Shown: in pieces, positions 1 to 12,720 of the stretch
How the letters are laid out: each line of letters opens with the position of its first letter
Numbering within the stretch: the first letter of the stretch is position 1
Origin: Flabesymbios commensalis
Lineage: Eukaryota; Annelida; Polychaeta; Terebellida; Flabelligeridae
Length of the DNA: 64,000 bases
Reading direction: 5' to 3'
Assembly (NCBI GenBank): GCA_964017125.1
Contig: OZ024912.1
Coordinates: forward strand, 62,381,282 to 62,445,281
The notes under the pieces: generated by a model
Told to the model about the DNA's origin: nothing
What the model saw: only the letters and a program-made list of their open reading frames with translations
Database searches by the model: none
Translations under genes and position numbers: made by a program

Positions 1-240
1 ACTCACACTGTGTTTTATAGTAATCAGGTAATGGTCTAGCCATCTAGCACGGTTTACCAAATATCAGTCATGTGAAAATGAATAATGGCCGAAAAGGCGG
101 CCATTTTAAATTTGATCAAGTCAATTTATTTTAAGATGCATCCTCATCTGAAATCTCACATTTTGTTTTACAGTAATGGTCTAGCCATCTAGCACGGTTG
201 ACCAAATAACGGCCATGTGAAAGTGAATAATGGCCAATCA
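1..240 (-). repeat. ~120-bp tandem repeat (satellite A), reverse copy, cut by window edge
   Basis: About two units of a ~120-bp repeat. Read on the minus strand, each unit carries a GGCCATTATT segment, a TGCTAGATGGCTAGACC segment, an AAAATGTGAG-TTTCAG segment and a TTGATCAAATT segment. The same unit occurs in forward orientation at 32,930-33,850, so this is a dispersed satellite family. No coding potential is visible. Confidence 0.85.
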
Positions 241-907
241 ACGCTTTGGAACAGTTTGATTGACAGTTATTACGAGAGGGTGGGCTTTGTATCGTATATT
301 CACGAGGCCTTGAGATACGACGAGAATTATTATATTGTTTCCCATACTGTACATTATTCTTGAGGTCACAATAGATATAGGTATAGTATAGTGTCATCGG
401 GTGACTACAGCACAACGCTGTTTCAATGCTGGATCAACATCGTGATTGTCCATTGCTAACCACTGCTCTAGCGCTAAATGGTATACCCTCTCGGAATAAA
501 GTTAATTTTATTTGAGACGTTGGCCCAGCATCGTGCTGTATTCATCTGCCTTGTGTATACAGAGTGAAGAATGGGCTGTAGATGTTGCGTAACGTGCCGT
601 CACAATAGGAGACCTGTTAAGCTCCAGTACTGTTAATGTACAGAGACGGCCAGACAGTTAATGCCAGTGCCAGTGGTGATTAATGAAAGAAAGGTGTACT
701 TATTAAATGTGTTACAAACACGCAACTAATTGGTATTGTCCTCCTTGCAGTGATCTTGCACAAGCATAACATCGCACAGGTGAGTTGTTGGACAGGAACA
801 ATCATCAACACTGATCAAAAGATCTACGTGTCATTCCTAAATTAGGCTATTGGCGCTAAATAGTCCCCTTTGTTTAAATGAGCATATACCAGACGATAAT
901 TACTATT
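241..907. other. Gene-free stretch with a degenerate hairpin fragment
   Basis: No gene is visible. Around 412-535 there are pieces typical of the hairpin family described elsewhere in the window (CTGTTTCAATGCTGGATCAACA and TTGGCCCAGCA segments), too decayed to set ends. The rest shows nothing I can name. Confidence 0.4.
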
Positions 908-1210
908 TCACGATATAGGCGGTATAGGCCTAACAGTATCATTATAACTCAGAATAATTTATTCACCTCTTTTAAATTTATATCGCGGTAACTGGTTCAC
1001 CATATACCGCCGTATAGGCCTAACAGTATCATCAGAACACCGAAGCATTTATCATGTTTATTCAACTCTTTTAATTTTATACCGCAGTAACTTGATCACC
1101 ATATACTGCGTTATAGGCCTAACAGTATCATCAGAGCTCAGAATATTTTATACACCTCTTTAGCTTTATACCGCGGTAACTTACTGGATCACCATATACC
1201 GCGGTATAAC
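908..1210. repeat. Tandem repeat, three units of ~90-99 bp
   Basis: Three successive units share TAGGCCTAACAGTATC (starting at about 925, 1015 and 1114), followed by CAGAATATTT-like and TATACCGCGGTAAC-like segments. The TATACCGCGGTATA core is palindromic. Spacing of 90 and 99 bp shows a local tandem array. Confidence 0.8.
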
Positions 1211-2329
1211 ATATATAGCGCGGTTACATAATTGTCATTTATTATTTCATTTTGAACAGTAGCCGTCAGAAGGTTAATCCGACGCGTTGTCCATGGTCGC
1301 ACCTGCCCACAGTGTGGCCTCAAGGGGTGGGAAGGGGTGCAATGATTACTGCATACATGCCTGGTCAGCACAGCATTACGTGAACGTGAATGGGCGATGT
1401 TTTAACCAGACTGGCGTGATCAAGAATAAAAAATACGCACTATTAGTCAAATTTCACCATGTAAAAAACGGTGTCCACGCGCGGACCGCGTTATAACCGA
1501 TATTGCAGTGTAACAATATGCGCTATAACGGGATTCTACTGTACTTAAATATCACAAAATTACTAAAATTCAAAATAGTCGCTAAACGGCCATTTTGAAA
1601 TTGTTTGCTCCCAAAAGTTAATCAGGCCATTGGCTGACATAGCTGAACATATTTGCCAAATTAAAAGAAGATCAGATGGATATTTTTTCCTGAAATGCGC
1701 TAACGAGCATTTCTTCGATAGTGGCCATAGTAATTCAAGGGTTGATGATATGGGGATCAAAATATCACCAAAACAATTCCCCAGTGGTATGTGATGGCTA
1801 TGTGAAGTATGAGGAAGCAGAGGTTGATAGATTAGTAGCTATCTTGAAAACAAATAAATGCGGCGGCGGCGGACTGGGTGGAATATAGTAATCAGCCCGC
1901 CTCGGCGAGGGCTGCTTGCCTCGGCGAGGGCTGCTTAATTATTGGATGAACTAAGCATCAATAGAACTGTTTTATCAAATTGATTGATATTTCTATTGAT
2001 CTGAAACATGTTTGAAACCGTATATATACGGTTCCAACAGCACAAGGGTCAATAGTAATCTACTGTTAACAGAGCTGATCCAGCCATCTCCGAACCACCC
2101 TCATCTGCCTTGGCTAAGCGTCAATTCTAAATCCAGCCAGGCCCAATACCGAAACAATGCTTTAAAACATTGTTTAAAAAAAAAGCATACTGATTAGAAA
2201 AATATACCTTGAAAAAAACCCGCTGGAATGTACTGTCATAATAGGCTGTTACTGCCATAATTTGAAGTCCCCCCCCCCCTAACTACACCCCTTGAAAAAG
2301 TACACTGGTCAAAATCTGATAAAACAGAG
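1211..2329. other. Gene-free stretch
   Basis: Only short, unconvincing open frames. A near-tandem duplication of GCCTCGGCGAGGGCTGCTT lies at 1900-1937. I see no RNA gene or named element. Confidence 0.5.
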
Positions 2330-2875
2330 GAGTCACCCCCAGTTCTTTGGAGTTGATGTCTGGCAGTCATTTTGAATTTTGGTAGCATCTTTAAAAAATC
2401 ACTTGCACATCCCCATGTTGCTGTGATGTGATGGTAAAATTTAAAAAAAATTGACCAAACAAATTTTTTGAGTTTTCACGCCCCCCAAAAAATTAAAGTT
2501 GATTTGTGGCGGCCATTTTGAATTTCAGTAAAACCTTGAAAAAGTCACCTGCACATCTCCATATCATGGGGAATGTGATAGTAAAATTTGAATAATTTCT
2601 GACTTTAAGTTTTTGAGTTTTTGCGCCCACAAAATTTTTAGAGTTGACCTGTGGCGGCCATTTTGTATTTTGGTAGCATCTCTAAAAAATCACATCCTTA
2701 TGTTGCTAAGAATGTCATGTTAAAATTTCAAAAAAATTGACCAGCAGTTTTTGAGTTTTTGTGACCACAAGAAAAACTGACGCCGGACGCTGGACGCCGG
2801 ACAGAATCCTGGCGCGACTAAAATCCCCTTTCCCTACGGGCAGGGGATAAAAAGGCTTTGTATTTTTCATGGTGT
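2330..2875 (+). repeat. Dispersed repeat R1, copy 1 (three ~145-bp units plus GC-rich end)
   Basis: Three imperfect units each contain a CACATCTCCAT/CACATCCCCAT segment, AATGTGATGGTAAAATTT, TTTGAGTTTTTGCGCCC and GGCGGCCATTTTG. The block ends with repeated GCCGGACGC motifs, GGCGCGACTAAAATCCCC and CTACGGGCAGGGGATAAAAA. A second copy in the same orientation lies at 50,970-51,430 with a matching end, so both represent one interspersed family. Confidence 0.85.
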
Positions 2876-4561
2876 GCCGCTTCCAAGTACCAAAGATCAA
2901 ATTGGTGTGGCACAAGTTAAATCCTTAGATAAAAAAATTCTTACCTTTATTTTCTGTCTCCAGGACTACTAATGATTCGGGGTCACCATGAGTCAACTCT
3001 CTCAGGATATCATCTTTTCCTCTTCGAGTCCTCGCAGATATACGGGTACCACCTGCAGGATATAGCATTTGTTGATGACAAGATATCGTTGATGACAGGA
3101 TATACTGTACTCACTAGGTAGACTGAACTAGACTTAGAAAATTCCACACAATTTCCATTTAGGGTCTGCAATTAGAGTTGTTGCAGAAGCAGAAGGGCTA
3201 GAAAATAAAGCTTGCAGAATATTATCAACATCATTTGAGAATTGGGGGACAAATCAGAAAACCATGCACCATGCACCACATATATGTATGAATATTGACT
3301 TTTTGTAGGGCTCCACTAGTTTTTTGTAGGGTAGCGCTAGGATATAGCCTAGGGCTACGCCACGACAAGCTATTAGCCTAGCTTATGCACCTGTGGTGGA
3401 TGGCTCAAAGTAAAACCTAGCTATTCACTGATTACTTGAATATAAAATGTTAACCTCCCAATTGACCTAACACTGTGTCATAATACTATATTTCTGGAAT
3501 ATGCCCGGCCGGGTATAAATTTCAACAGTGTCAACCTACACTGCCGGGTGTTACCTTATGTTAACCCACCTAAAAACAACTGATGTAGACTGACTGACGG
3601 GCATGGTACAAGGAATGGTTGAAGTTCTAGACTATACATGGCACAGTATTTAGATTGGAATGACTGCATTGGTGCTACCTCACATTTAATTTTCAGCATA
3701 AATAAATACAAAAACCTGCAACAAATTCTACTAAATGATACATTGCATGGCAAATAAGAAAATCTTGGATATGCAAATTAGTTGATTTTCGAACTTAACC
3801 AGGCCAATTTCGTCAGAGGGTATTCAGAAACTAGAAAGGTGTCGATGACTCCCCCCATGTGCCCACCCTGTCTGATATTTTTCTAATTGGCCTTAATCAC
3901 TGATGCTCAATAATTTTTGACAAGTTTCTAGATGATTATTGACATTCAAACACTAAAAAGTAGACTAACAGTCCAACTAACTAGACCTAGACTTGACCTA
4001 TATCAACATTTCAAAATTGAAAAATCACATGCTGTTGAAACTCAAAAAACCAAATGATCCATATTAAAGAGCATTTAATATAGTCTACATTAGCATATTA
4101 ATACATTTAATATAGTCTACATTATGTAGAGTGGCCATGGTGAGAAACTGGTGAAAACTCAAGTGAAAAAAAATGAAGGGGAATTCGCCAGGAAAAGTGA
4201 ATTTGCATTCCCTTTCATTTCATTTCCTTTTCCCACCCTACAAGTTTCAATTGCACAGTACTGTATGTACCTAACTTGGACATAGTATATGATTATTAAG
4301 ATTTTTTCACATGATAATCTGTGAATACATGGCAAACGAGATCCAATCTTCAACACCATAAAGATGGAATGGCTCCTAGAGCTTGTTCGGTCGGACCCAA
4401 GTTTGTACAATCAAACAATAAAGATACACAAAGACCAAATCTAGACAAGAAATGTGTGGCAGGGAACTTTTAAAATAATTTGTCAGAAATAAAGGGATGT
4501 GCACCCACACTGCCACAGTGCCAGACACTTGCATACATGTGCCCAAGTTCAGGGCTCTTTG
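2876..4561. other. Gene-free stretch
   Basis: No supported gene. The open frames here are short and lack recognisable domains or good splice context. Confidence 0.5.
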
Positions 4562-5090
4562 ACGACCATCACCACCATCACCATCACTGGTATTATCACC
4601 ATCACCACTACAGCCATCACCACTACCACCATCATAATCATCACCATCGCAAACACCATCATCATCATCATCACCACTACCATCAACACCTTCACCACTA
4701 CCATCAACACAACTACCACACCATCAACACAACCACCATCACACAAGAACTTAGCCAGAGACCCGTCCAGCTGTCTTTTGGACGGACTTTTTTCAGCCTG
4801 GACGTAGAAAAATAGCACCAGATTCCACCAAATTGCATCGTGGGAGGACCCCACACCCCGTCCTGGCCCAACAATAAGTAAATTTTGACTCCCTTTTATC
4901 ATTTCCTGGCTAAGTCCTTGCCACTGCAACACCACCAAGACTACTACCTGTGACCATCACCACCAACACAACCACCATCACCACCACACTCACTAACACA
5001 ACCATCATCACCATCACCACTACCACACCACCAACAATACCACCACCACTATCACCACTACCACACTACCAACACCACCAACATCAGTGG
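4562..5090. repeat. CAC/CAT trinucleotide microsatellite
   Basis: Imperfect (CAC/CAT/TAC)n runs at 4562-4745 and 4948-5090. The plus frame reads as a His-rich peptide and other frames as Thr/Ile- or Met/Val-rich. This is the expected by-product of the repeat, not a sign of a gene. Confidence 0.9.
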
Positions 5091-5518
5091 CTGATCCAAG
5101 GTGTAGGGGTGTGAGGGTTTAACCCCCTTCCCCCTTAGAAAAATCATCTTACTAAGGTGTTTCCATGAGTTGCTGAGGTAGAAAAAGTGACCAATCAGGG
5201 AAAAATTTGTTTGAAAATTATTGATTATCATTTTTCTCATCTACTGTAAGTTGTAACTTGCTAGACATCCTTATCATTGATTGCTAATTGATAAATATTT
5301 TGCTAATCAATTACAAATTTGATTAGCAAATTGACAGAATTGCGTAGCATTTTGCTATGCGATACTGAACAATTTTTTCCCTGCCAATATGCCTTAGATT
5401 GCATGAGAAAGCCTTTGAAAGTCAAAAATTTCCCGGGGGTGGGCCACTCGACCCCCTTACAGTAAGATATGCCTTTGTCAAATTTTAAACCCCCCTCAGT
5501 GAAAAGCTAGATCCGTTC
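5091..5518. other. Gene-free stretch between microsatellite blocks
   Basis: AT-rich sequence with repeated TTGATTAGCAAATTGA-like words and no gene. The pattern of short C-runs (5445-5500) resembles the edges of small transposons seen elsewhere, but I could not find paired ends. Confidence 0.4.
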
Positions 5519-5635
5519 CTGAACACAACTAAAACCACCCTCACCACACCACCAACACTACCACCATCATAATCATCACCATCGCAAAATTACCACACCA
5601 CAACCACCATCACCACCACTGCCACACTAGCCTAC
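5519..5635. repeat. CAC/CAT microsatellite, second block
   Basis: Imperfect CACCAC/ATCACC repeats of the same type as the block at 4562. Confidence 0.85.
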
Positions 5636-6063
5636 TATCGAGGCATATATGAACGATCCCATTAGGAAACAAGCATCATTACTGGCCATCCACTGACCGC
5701 CTTCAAATGGTAATCATTTAACTCATTACATACAACCCTACCTCTGTCTTGAACCTGTTTTAAAATACATCCAAGACACGAACAATGAAATAATTAGCAA
5801 CTAAATGTGCTACGGCATTTTTCAAATCTGATCTGGCCATGGCGCCATGTTGTTTGGACGGTCATCCAGGTCTCTGGTATGTCTAAAACCCGAAAGGCAT
5901 GGTTTAAAAGGATGTTTGAAAATCGGCACAACAGACGGTTCAACTCAAGTCTCAACACTGGATATCATCGCCGGCAGCCAGTAATAATGTGTGTTTTCTA
6001 ATGGGATTGTTCATTATAAGCCTCGCAAACAACCAGGCATATTTAATAGGCTAAGTACCGGTA

Positions 6064-6273
6064 CTGCAACACCAACACAACCACCATCATCACCACTACC
6101 ACACCATCAACAATACCCCATCACCACTACCACACTACCAACACAATCACCACCACCACCATCACCACTATCATCAACACCACCATCACCACTACCACAC
6201 CACCAACAATACCACTACCACCATCACCACTACCACACCACCACCATTATCATCACCACTACCAATATTATCA
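6064..6273. repeat. CAC/CAT microsatellite, third block
   Basis: Imperfect (ACC/ATC)n. It is followed at 6275-6325 by three copies of a TGTGGCGAG(G/A)TTACC word. Confidence 0.85.
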
Positions 6274-6589
6274 TTGTGGCGAGGTTACCAAATCTGTGGC
6301 GAGATTACCTGTGGCGAGGTTACCTTGAGGGTACAGTCAGGTTACAGGTGACAGTCCAATATTTCGTTGGAATCAACAACATTTCAATTCAATATTGGTT
6401 TCAGTAGCTCGTTTTATGCCATACTTCGTTTAAATTTTATTGGTAAGCATATAGGCCTATGTTTTTGATCATGGGATGCCGAACCTTGACTCTGTTCTAA
6501 CAACGTTGAATAATAATACTGAAACTAATACAGCGATACACAGCTCACAATTTGACAGTGTGGGCCGTAATGGGCATTTATTGGCAGCA

Positions 6590-6790
6590 CTACCATGTCA
6601 AAAATAAGAAATACAGGAATTTTGTCTCTATATCTAGCCTAACTAGTAAATGCACAGCAAACAAATTAAAAAAAACTTTTGCAGTTCTATTCTATGGACA
6701 TGTTTACATCATATGGTCATATTAATAAGCCAAAATAGAATCACTGATTTTTCTATGGTTTTAGCCTGAGCCAGTCCCTTTAATTCAGCA
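6590..6790 (+). mobile_element. Half copy of palindromic element family FB
   Basis: Matches the right half of the complete copy at 55,720-56,062: AAATAAGAAATACAGG, TATATCTAGCC, AAAACTTTTGCAG, ATGGACATG, ACATCATATGGTCATA and an end resembling AGCCTGA. The left arm is missing, so this is a deletion derivative. Confidence 0.65.
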
Positions 6791-7639
6791 GGTAGGGCCT
6801 AGAACTTATCTTGAAAAATCCTATGGCCCATTAACTTGTTGCGTCAAAAACAAAGATAGGCTTATTGCTCAAAGTGTGGCGCAGCGATAGAATGATGTCG
6901 GGCCAGTTTTATTTTTTGTGGGAATCCTGCAATTAGGCCTACTCTTTATAAGTCAGGCACTGGGTATTCTTTACATCAGGCGCCAGAAACACCAGATAAC
7001 ACGATACATTGGCCCAATGCTGATGTAATGCTGGGCCACTGTCTGCGACGCTTGGACAATATTATTCTAATCAAAACCCTTTATGGTCTAATCACTATAT
7101 TTAATCATGAACATATATTTTATCTGAAGACTTCTTAATGACGGAAGTAGGCCTACCTAACCTAGGGACCCCAAACTTTATATTGGACATATTCATAAGG
7201 ACTGGTGTACAAAAATGTCAACCGTTTCTCACACACAGCACCCCTATTTCCCCTTAATAGGACACAAACTCAGGCAAAATAAACTTAATAAATAAAAATG
7301 TATATTTCACCATACTTTGTCCCTTTTTCATGTCAGATGGTCGTAATGAAACTTACCACATGATCGGGCATTGCAATAAATTACATTATTCTGTTATATT
7401 TCACACCACAAGTGTATAAATTATATCAATGTGCAATGCCTTTTACTGCTGAGTCCAAAAATCTATTTTTATTATTACAAAATTTGCTATTTTTGGAGAT
7501 AAATATCTTAGCCAAGACCTAATTATTATATTGCGTAACATAACGCAGTTGTGTCAAGTGAGCCAGAGAGGGGTGGGAGAAGGTGGCGAGCCCTCCCGTG
7601 ACAGACTGCTGGCTTTCATGAACACCCACCCAGCTATCA
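6791..7639. other. Gene-free stretch
   Basis: AT-rich, no gene. A GGCCCAATGCTGATGT...GCTGGGCC pair at 7011-7057 looks like a remnant of the CCCAGCAAACA hairpin family. Confidence 0.45.
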
Positions 7640-7840
7640 CGAGGCATTGACCCAATATTAACGTTCACCCAATGCTGACTTAATGCTGGCCCATCGTCTA
7701 CAACCATGGCTCAGCTGTAAAACAGCATTGGCTGAAGGTCTCATTTTTGCAGGGAACACCGGCAACCCGATACCCTGTCACAATGTTGGTTCAATGTTGG
7801 AAGAGTGTCATAGATGATGGCACAACATTTAACCGCAGGG
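7640..7840. repeat. Hairpin-family copy (degenerate) next to a LINE
   Basis: CCAATGCTGACTTAATGCTGG (7668 on) pairs imperfectly with CAGCTGTAAAACAGCATTGG (7711-7731), about 20 of 25 positions, around a short loop. A further GTTGG/CCAAC-rich pair follows at 7780-7830. Same architecture as the copies at 34,580 and 56,566. Confidence 0.5.
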
Positions 7841-8840
7841 TACCGTTCTGGGCCCACTTTTCTTCCTGTGCTATATAAATGACCTTCCCCTGCATGTAGA
7901 CAGTTATATCCGCTTATTTGTCGACGACTGTCTACTGTACCGAACAATTAGGAACCACGGAGACCACCTTCTGCTCCAGAAGGATCTCGACGCTTTAACA
8001 CTCCGGACAAAAACATGGGGCATGAGCTTCAACGCAAACAAGTGCTACATATTACCCATCAATAAATCTCCAAATACCCTTCAACCATTTTTCTATCAAC
8101 TGAATAACACCATTTTGAAATACGTCCAGAGTTACCCATACTTGGGAGTCACCATTCAGCATGACCTCAAGTATGGGGAGCATGTCACTAAAATTGTCAA
8201 CAAAGCCAGTAAGGTTATTGGTCTTTGCCAACGAAACCTAAAACACTGTCCTCAGAGACACAAAGAGTTGGCCTACTCTTCACTGGTTCGCTCCACGCTT
8301 GACAATTGTGCCTCCATATGGGACCCTTACCTAGCTGCTGATAAGCAAAAGCTTGAGACCATCCAAAGGAGAGCGGCTAGGTTTGTCACAAGGGACTACC
8401 ACAGAACCACCAGTGTGGCCGGCCTCTTGTCAAGACTTGAGTGGCGAGCCCTTGAAGAGAGGAGAAGGAGAGCCAGACTAACCCTACTCTTCAAAATAAA
8501 AAATAACCTGGTTGGTATTGATGCCAAACAATACCTTACTCCTGCAGACCCAAGGAGGCAAATCAAACTTTAAACATATCTCGGCCAAATTAGAACAAAG
8601 ACAAAATTCATTTTTTCCACGAACTATCAGAGACTGGAATTCACTCCCAAGCAACATCAGGGAGGAAACTAAATTAGACTCTTTCAAGAGAAATTTAAAT
8701 TCCATACCGGATCAGCCAGGCCCTAGGTCTAGGCGCGACTAAATGTCGCTACTACTACTAGCCTGCACACCTCTCCACCACAGCGTGATACCCGAATGGG
8801 GTTTTTGCTGTGTAACATATACAGATACAGATACAGAACC
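7833..8840 (+). mobile_element. 5'-truncated non-LTR retrotransposon (LINE), reverse transcriptase C-terminal part
   Basis: An open frame starting within the RT core at PQGTVLGPLFF, then INDLP, the active-site block FVDDCLLYR (a variant of the usual YADD box), WGMSFNANKC, YLGVTI and the thumb region YSSLVRSTLDNCASIWDP, all in order for a CR1/Jockey-like LINE ORF2. The main frame stops at 8571-8573, but the remaining C-terminus (RTIRDWNSLPSNI, then SFKRNLN) is in another frame ending at 8742, so one frameshift lies around 8560. The 3' end is a short (ATACAG)n run at 8818-8836, typical of LINEs with microsatellite tails. Endonuclease and most of the RT are missing, so it cannot be autonomous. 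Confidence 0.9.
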
Positions 8841-9928
8841 AGGGTTCCCCACAGAAAAAAAATGTGTTGTTTGCCTGACTGTCTGTGTGCCGTCACCATA
8901 CTCCAGCATACCCAGCAGACGTCAGAGTTATGTAATTTTGATTGAATTTGAGTGGAATGGTCTAAAAGTGTCTGAAGTTGATAATTTGGAAAATAGAAAG
9001 TTCCTAGAAGCGTCTCATCTTAATTTGTGAAATTAAGAAAGTTCGCTTACAAAGTTCTGAATTGTCTGTCTGTTATTTTGTCTTGTTGATTTGATGGTTT
9101 GTGAAATATGTATTTGAGTGTAGGCCTATGCACGTTTTCATGGTGTTTTATGCGTTTTTGTTTGTTGGTGATAGTTATTATTCTCTAATTTATAAGTATT
9201 GTTGTCTATGCGTGACAAGGTTTGTGAGTTAATATCACTCACTCACCAACGGTGTGACACTTTGGTGAGTGACAGTGAACGTGTCGTGGTGACTGGTAAC
9301 GCTAGAAGTGTTGGCCCGTCAACGCTGTTATCACATTCTCGAGTACTGCCAACACCGCCAGCGTCGCGCCAATGCCGGCTCAGCGCTGTTAGCGCTGGAC
9401 TGACATTGGCACAGCGGTGGCCACATTGTGAAAGCACTTTCTACACTTGCTGTCAGCGCTGCTTCTGCCAGGTGTAGGCCTACATCTATGTTATGTAACA
9501 TACAGCACATTCATGACGGGTGGCCCAGAGGAGGGGGGATTATGGGGGGGGGGGGGGAGTGGTTACACGTATCTTGTGTGTACATTTTTGTGTTCACTGT
9601 ACATCGGCAATAGGCCTATATACCCGCACACCAGTCTTACACGTACTCGCTGATCGCTAAACCAACACAGTATGACACTGGCGACAGGAATATTGGCTAA
9701 TCTACCAGATGGATAACAGCCGGATGTGACCTATTACATGCTGGTCGGCATAAAATTCATCCGGCCGTTTTGACAGTAAATAACTGTTGAAGTAAAAAAA
9801 TGAAGTGCTTGGATGCATAGAAGTTAAATGCCTTCGTTTCGTTGACAAATATCGAGTATTTTTTGCGTAATAAGCAGATTGTGAAATGTTGCTTTTGCGT
9901 ATGGATGGACATGTGACCCTAATTGCCT
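8841..9928. other. Gene-free stretch
   Basis: No gene. Contains a GC-rich segment (9245-9480) with several self-complementary words such as CAGCGCTGTTAGCGCTG, and a G-run at 9543-9557. Confidence 0.5.
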
Positions 9929-9990
9929 AAATTGATCTGGCTTGCCAAGAATGCAATGGGTCACGGATGGGACTAATCAGGGAGCAGATA
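9929..9990 (+). repeat. Fragment of a dispersed repeat shared with 31.2 kb
   Basis: AATTGATCTGGCTTGCC...AATGCAATGGGTCACGGATGGGACTAAT matches the reverse complement of 31,225-31,280, where it sits next to a tRNA-like SINE head. Confidence 0.7.
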
Positions 9991-10551
9991 ATGCCTTCTG
10001 ACATTGCACAGACAGAACAGATAGTAACGGAAGTTACCGACAGACGTTCGTTTGGAAAGTCAACCTAAAACTAAGTTTGTCGACAAACTAAAAATTAAGA
10101 GCGGTGGGCGATATTACGTGAAATTCTGAAATATCGGTATAGCCTAGGCTAACAAAGTAAGGATTTTACAAGTTAAATTTTTTTTTCAAACAAAAATTAT
10201 ACCTGGATATCGCCGCACACTGTCGTGAGTTGAATGAAAGTAAAAAATAATGGTTAGACAGTGGACAGATCTTCAAAAGCAAGTTTCAGCTCTTTGAAAC
10301 GTGGTTCGCGATGTTCATTTGGGAGCGCTAGCTCTGAATAAGGATACCTGGGCCTTCCGACATTGTCGATCACTTAATATTAATTTTCCCGTAGGGCAGG
10401 CTGTAGACTACACTAACTGTTAGTGCAAACTTGGGAATAAAATAGATGTGAACATTTCACTCTGATATGGGTATTAAGAGCGGAAGGATGGACGGCGTTG
10501 CTGGCCACAAGAGTGCCCAGGAGGGTGGAGCCCAAAGGCGGTATTATAATG
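9991..10551. other. Gene-free stretch
   Basis: Nothing recognised; short frames only. Confidence 0.45.
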
Positions 10552-10975
10552 ATGAAACCCGAAAGCAAGCCAATTGCCGAAAGCAAGATCCCCGCACCGA
10601 AAGCAAGCGTTTATCAAAACTTAAACCATTATTTTTTTATTGAGTTATCATGCGCAGATATCGTTATTAAATAATGTACATTAAAATATATATTTAGATG
10701 GGTATTTACCGAAAAAAAAGTATAATAACATTAACTAGGCCTATTACCGGCGACGAAAGCAAGATCCCCGCACCGAAAGCAAATCTATCTATAGGCCTAC
10801 CGGCAGAATTCAGGTGATAATCATAGGCTAATATTTCTTATTTTTGTATTGATTTATTGTGTGTACGTATCGTTAAAAAATAATATAGACTGAAGCATAT
10901 TCGGACCGGTAATTCGCGAAAAAATATAAAGTATAATAACTATTACCGGCCACGAAAGCAAGATCCCAGTGAGCA
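10552..10975. repeat. Tandem repeat, ~190-bp unit, about two units
   Basis: CGAAAGCAAGATCCC recurs at about 10,577, 10,756 and 10,953. Each unit also has a CGTTA(T)TTAAATAAT-like segment, AAAGTATAATAAC and TATTACCGG. Imperfect tandem copies, non-coding. Confidence 0.75.
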
Positions 10976-11556
10976 AGCGAGTGGCATGTTGCAACACCTG
11001 GGGCTGGGTGTGCCACCGGGGATTTTTTTTAATTTTATCACAGCAAATGGTGGCTTCGGATGACCAGTTGGTGACTTCGTTCTATGATTTTTTGTATGAG
11101 AGAATGATTGTCAAATTAATCGTGAGTAAGTTGGAAAAGTCGGGAGACTTGTGAGAGAACAGTTTGGTCAGAAAATCGGGAGATCTCACGCTTAAATCGA
11201 AAAACTTGGCACTACTGAGGCTGATATTGGATAAGCAAACGGTGTTCATTTGAGTGCGATATGGGAAAATCAACACTCGTTTAATACATATTAGGTGTGA
11301 GCCTTTAGACGAACAAATTATTCATTTACCATGCATGCATGTGGGCCTACGTGCTGTAAGCCTATTTTCACATTTAGGCCTATCGCACGAAAAATGTGCA
11401 ACGTTTGTATTTCCCCACACGATCAAGTCACACATGACATATCTACCATACATTGTGTTCAATCTACAGCTAGAGTACAATATGGGCTGATACCGATATA
11501 GTTCTCATAGTGAGAACCAGTGCACAGAGTGTGAGAACAACTATCATAGCCCTGAC
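10976..11556. other. Gene-free stretch
   Basis: No gene recognised. AT-rich with one short open frame lacking any domain. Confidence 0.45.
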
Positions 11557-11558
11557 TA

Positions 11559-11950
11559 CAGTCTGTTTCACCAGATCCTGGGAGTAGCCTTTTTCTAATT
11601 TGCTCGGTCGCTCTTTAATTTTTTTTAACAAAATGGATCTCGGATCATTTTTTTCATCTTCCCCTAACATCCCTGAAAATTTGGTGCAATTTGTTGTGTA
11701 TTTCTGAAGTTAGACCATTTGCCATGTATAATACAATTCTTGTTTCATGGTAATGGTGTTAAAGAGCTCTGTAAAATTTATTACATGCCAAATGGTCTAA
11801 CTTCGCCAATACACAAAAAGAATCCACCAAATTTTCAGGGATGTTAGGGGAAGATGAAAAAATGCTCCGAGAAAAATTTTGGTAAAAATTTTAAAGAGCG
11901 ACCGAGCAAATTGGAAAAAGGCTACTCCCAGGATCTGGTGAAACAGACTG
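11559..11950. mobile_element. 392-bp fold-back element flanked by TA (mariner-like MITE candidate)
   Basis: Two long arms, about 11,559-11,730 and 11,780-11,950, are inverted copies of each other. They begin CAGTCTGTTTCACCAGATCC and end with the complement, and pass through TTTGCTCGGTCGCTCTTTAA, CATCTTCCCCTAACATCCC and AGTTAGACCATTTGCCAT on one arm. The loop is only about 50 bp. TA lies at both outer ends (11,557-11,558 and 11,951-11,952), as expected for a TA target duplication. No transposase is encoded; the short open frames here are arm artefacts. Confidence 0.85.
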
Positions 11951-12377
11951 TAAGTATCCTATAGACAGTACCGTAAGGTTAGACTTACCTTTCAAATCCA
12001 TCATTCAGTATGCCATTGTCAATATCAGAAGTGTGGAGATGACTATATGTATAGGCTATATATTATGCGGATTTTAATGGCAACTTTGCCCAGCCCAGCA
12101 CATGAATAGAATAGAAGAGTATCGACTCACTACGAGCTAATCTTGCGTTCCGCAAGCAATCATGCCCAGAGAATGAATGAATGAATCATGCGGTCAACTA
12201 TAGACAGTAGGCCTGCTGTGGGGAGGTGGACGTAGGTGGACGTAGAGGTGTCAGGGTAGGGGGGTGACGCTGTCTTAGGCCTACTGGCTGGAGAGGGAGC
12301 TGTCCTGAGTGGCTGAGGTCGAGCTTTGACGAGTGAGCCTACCATGGGGGGAGGGGCTATACAGTCATAGGCGTGAT

Positions 12378-12720
12378 TAAAATGCGAGCAATTGTAGCTC
12401 TACACCACGAAAAAACAGATTGGGTAAAACTTCGACAAAAAAATGATCAGAAAGTAATAGGCCTACTTAGAGACGCAGTCACATAAGAAGAAATAGTAAA
12501 CAATATAGCTAACATAATTAAAACATCGTTAGACAAATACTGTGTAAGAAAAGTAAATTAAAAGACATGTTTTTTCTGTCAGAAGAAACCAGCAAATTAT
12601 TTGAGCTAAAACGAAAAATAAGACGCATAGCCTTAAAAACAAATAAAACAGAAAAAAAATCAATTAACAATATTATTATCCAAAGCCGTGCAAAACGACA
12701 GGGTCACCTGGTGGCAAACA
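12378..12720 (+). mobile_element. Decayed LINE linker fragment, plus strand
   Basis: In plus-strand frames the segment reads like the basic linker between endonuclease and RT of a CR1-type LINE: LRQKNDQKVIGLLRDAV, then ETSKLFELKRKIRRIAL, then INNIIIQSRAKRQ. There are stops and at least one frame change. It lies in opposite orientation to the LINE at 12,842-14,990. The assignment rests on composition and pattern only. Confidence 0.35.

Noticed and set aside
4480-4938. His-rich, Thr-rich and Met/Val-rich frames on both strands
   Set aside because: Translations of the CAC/CAT microsatellite.
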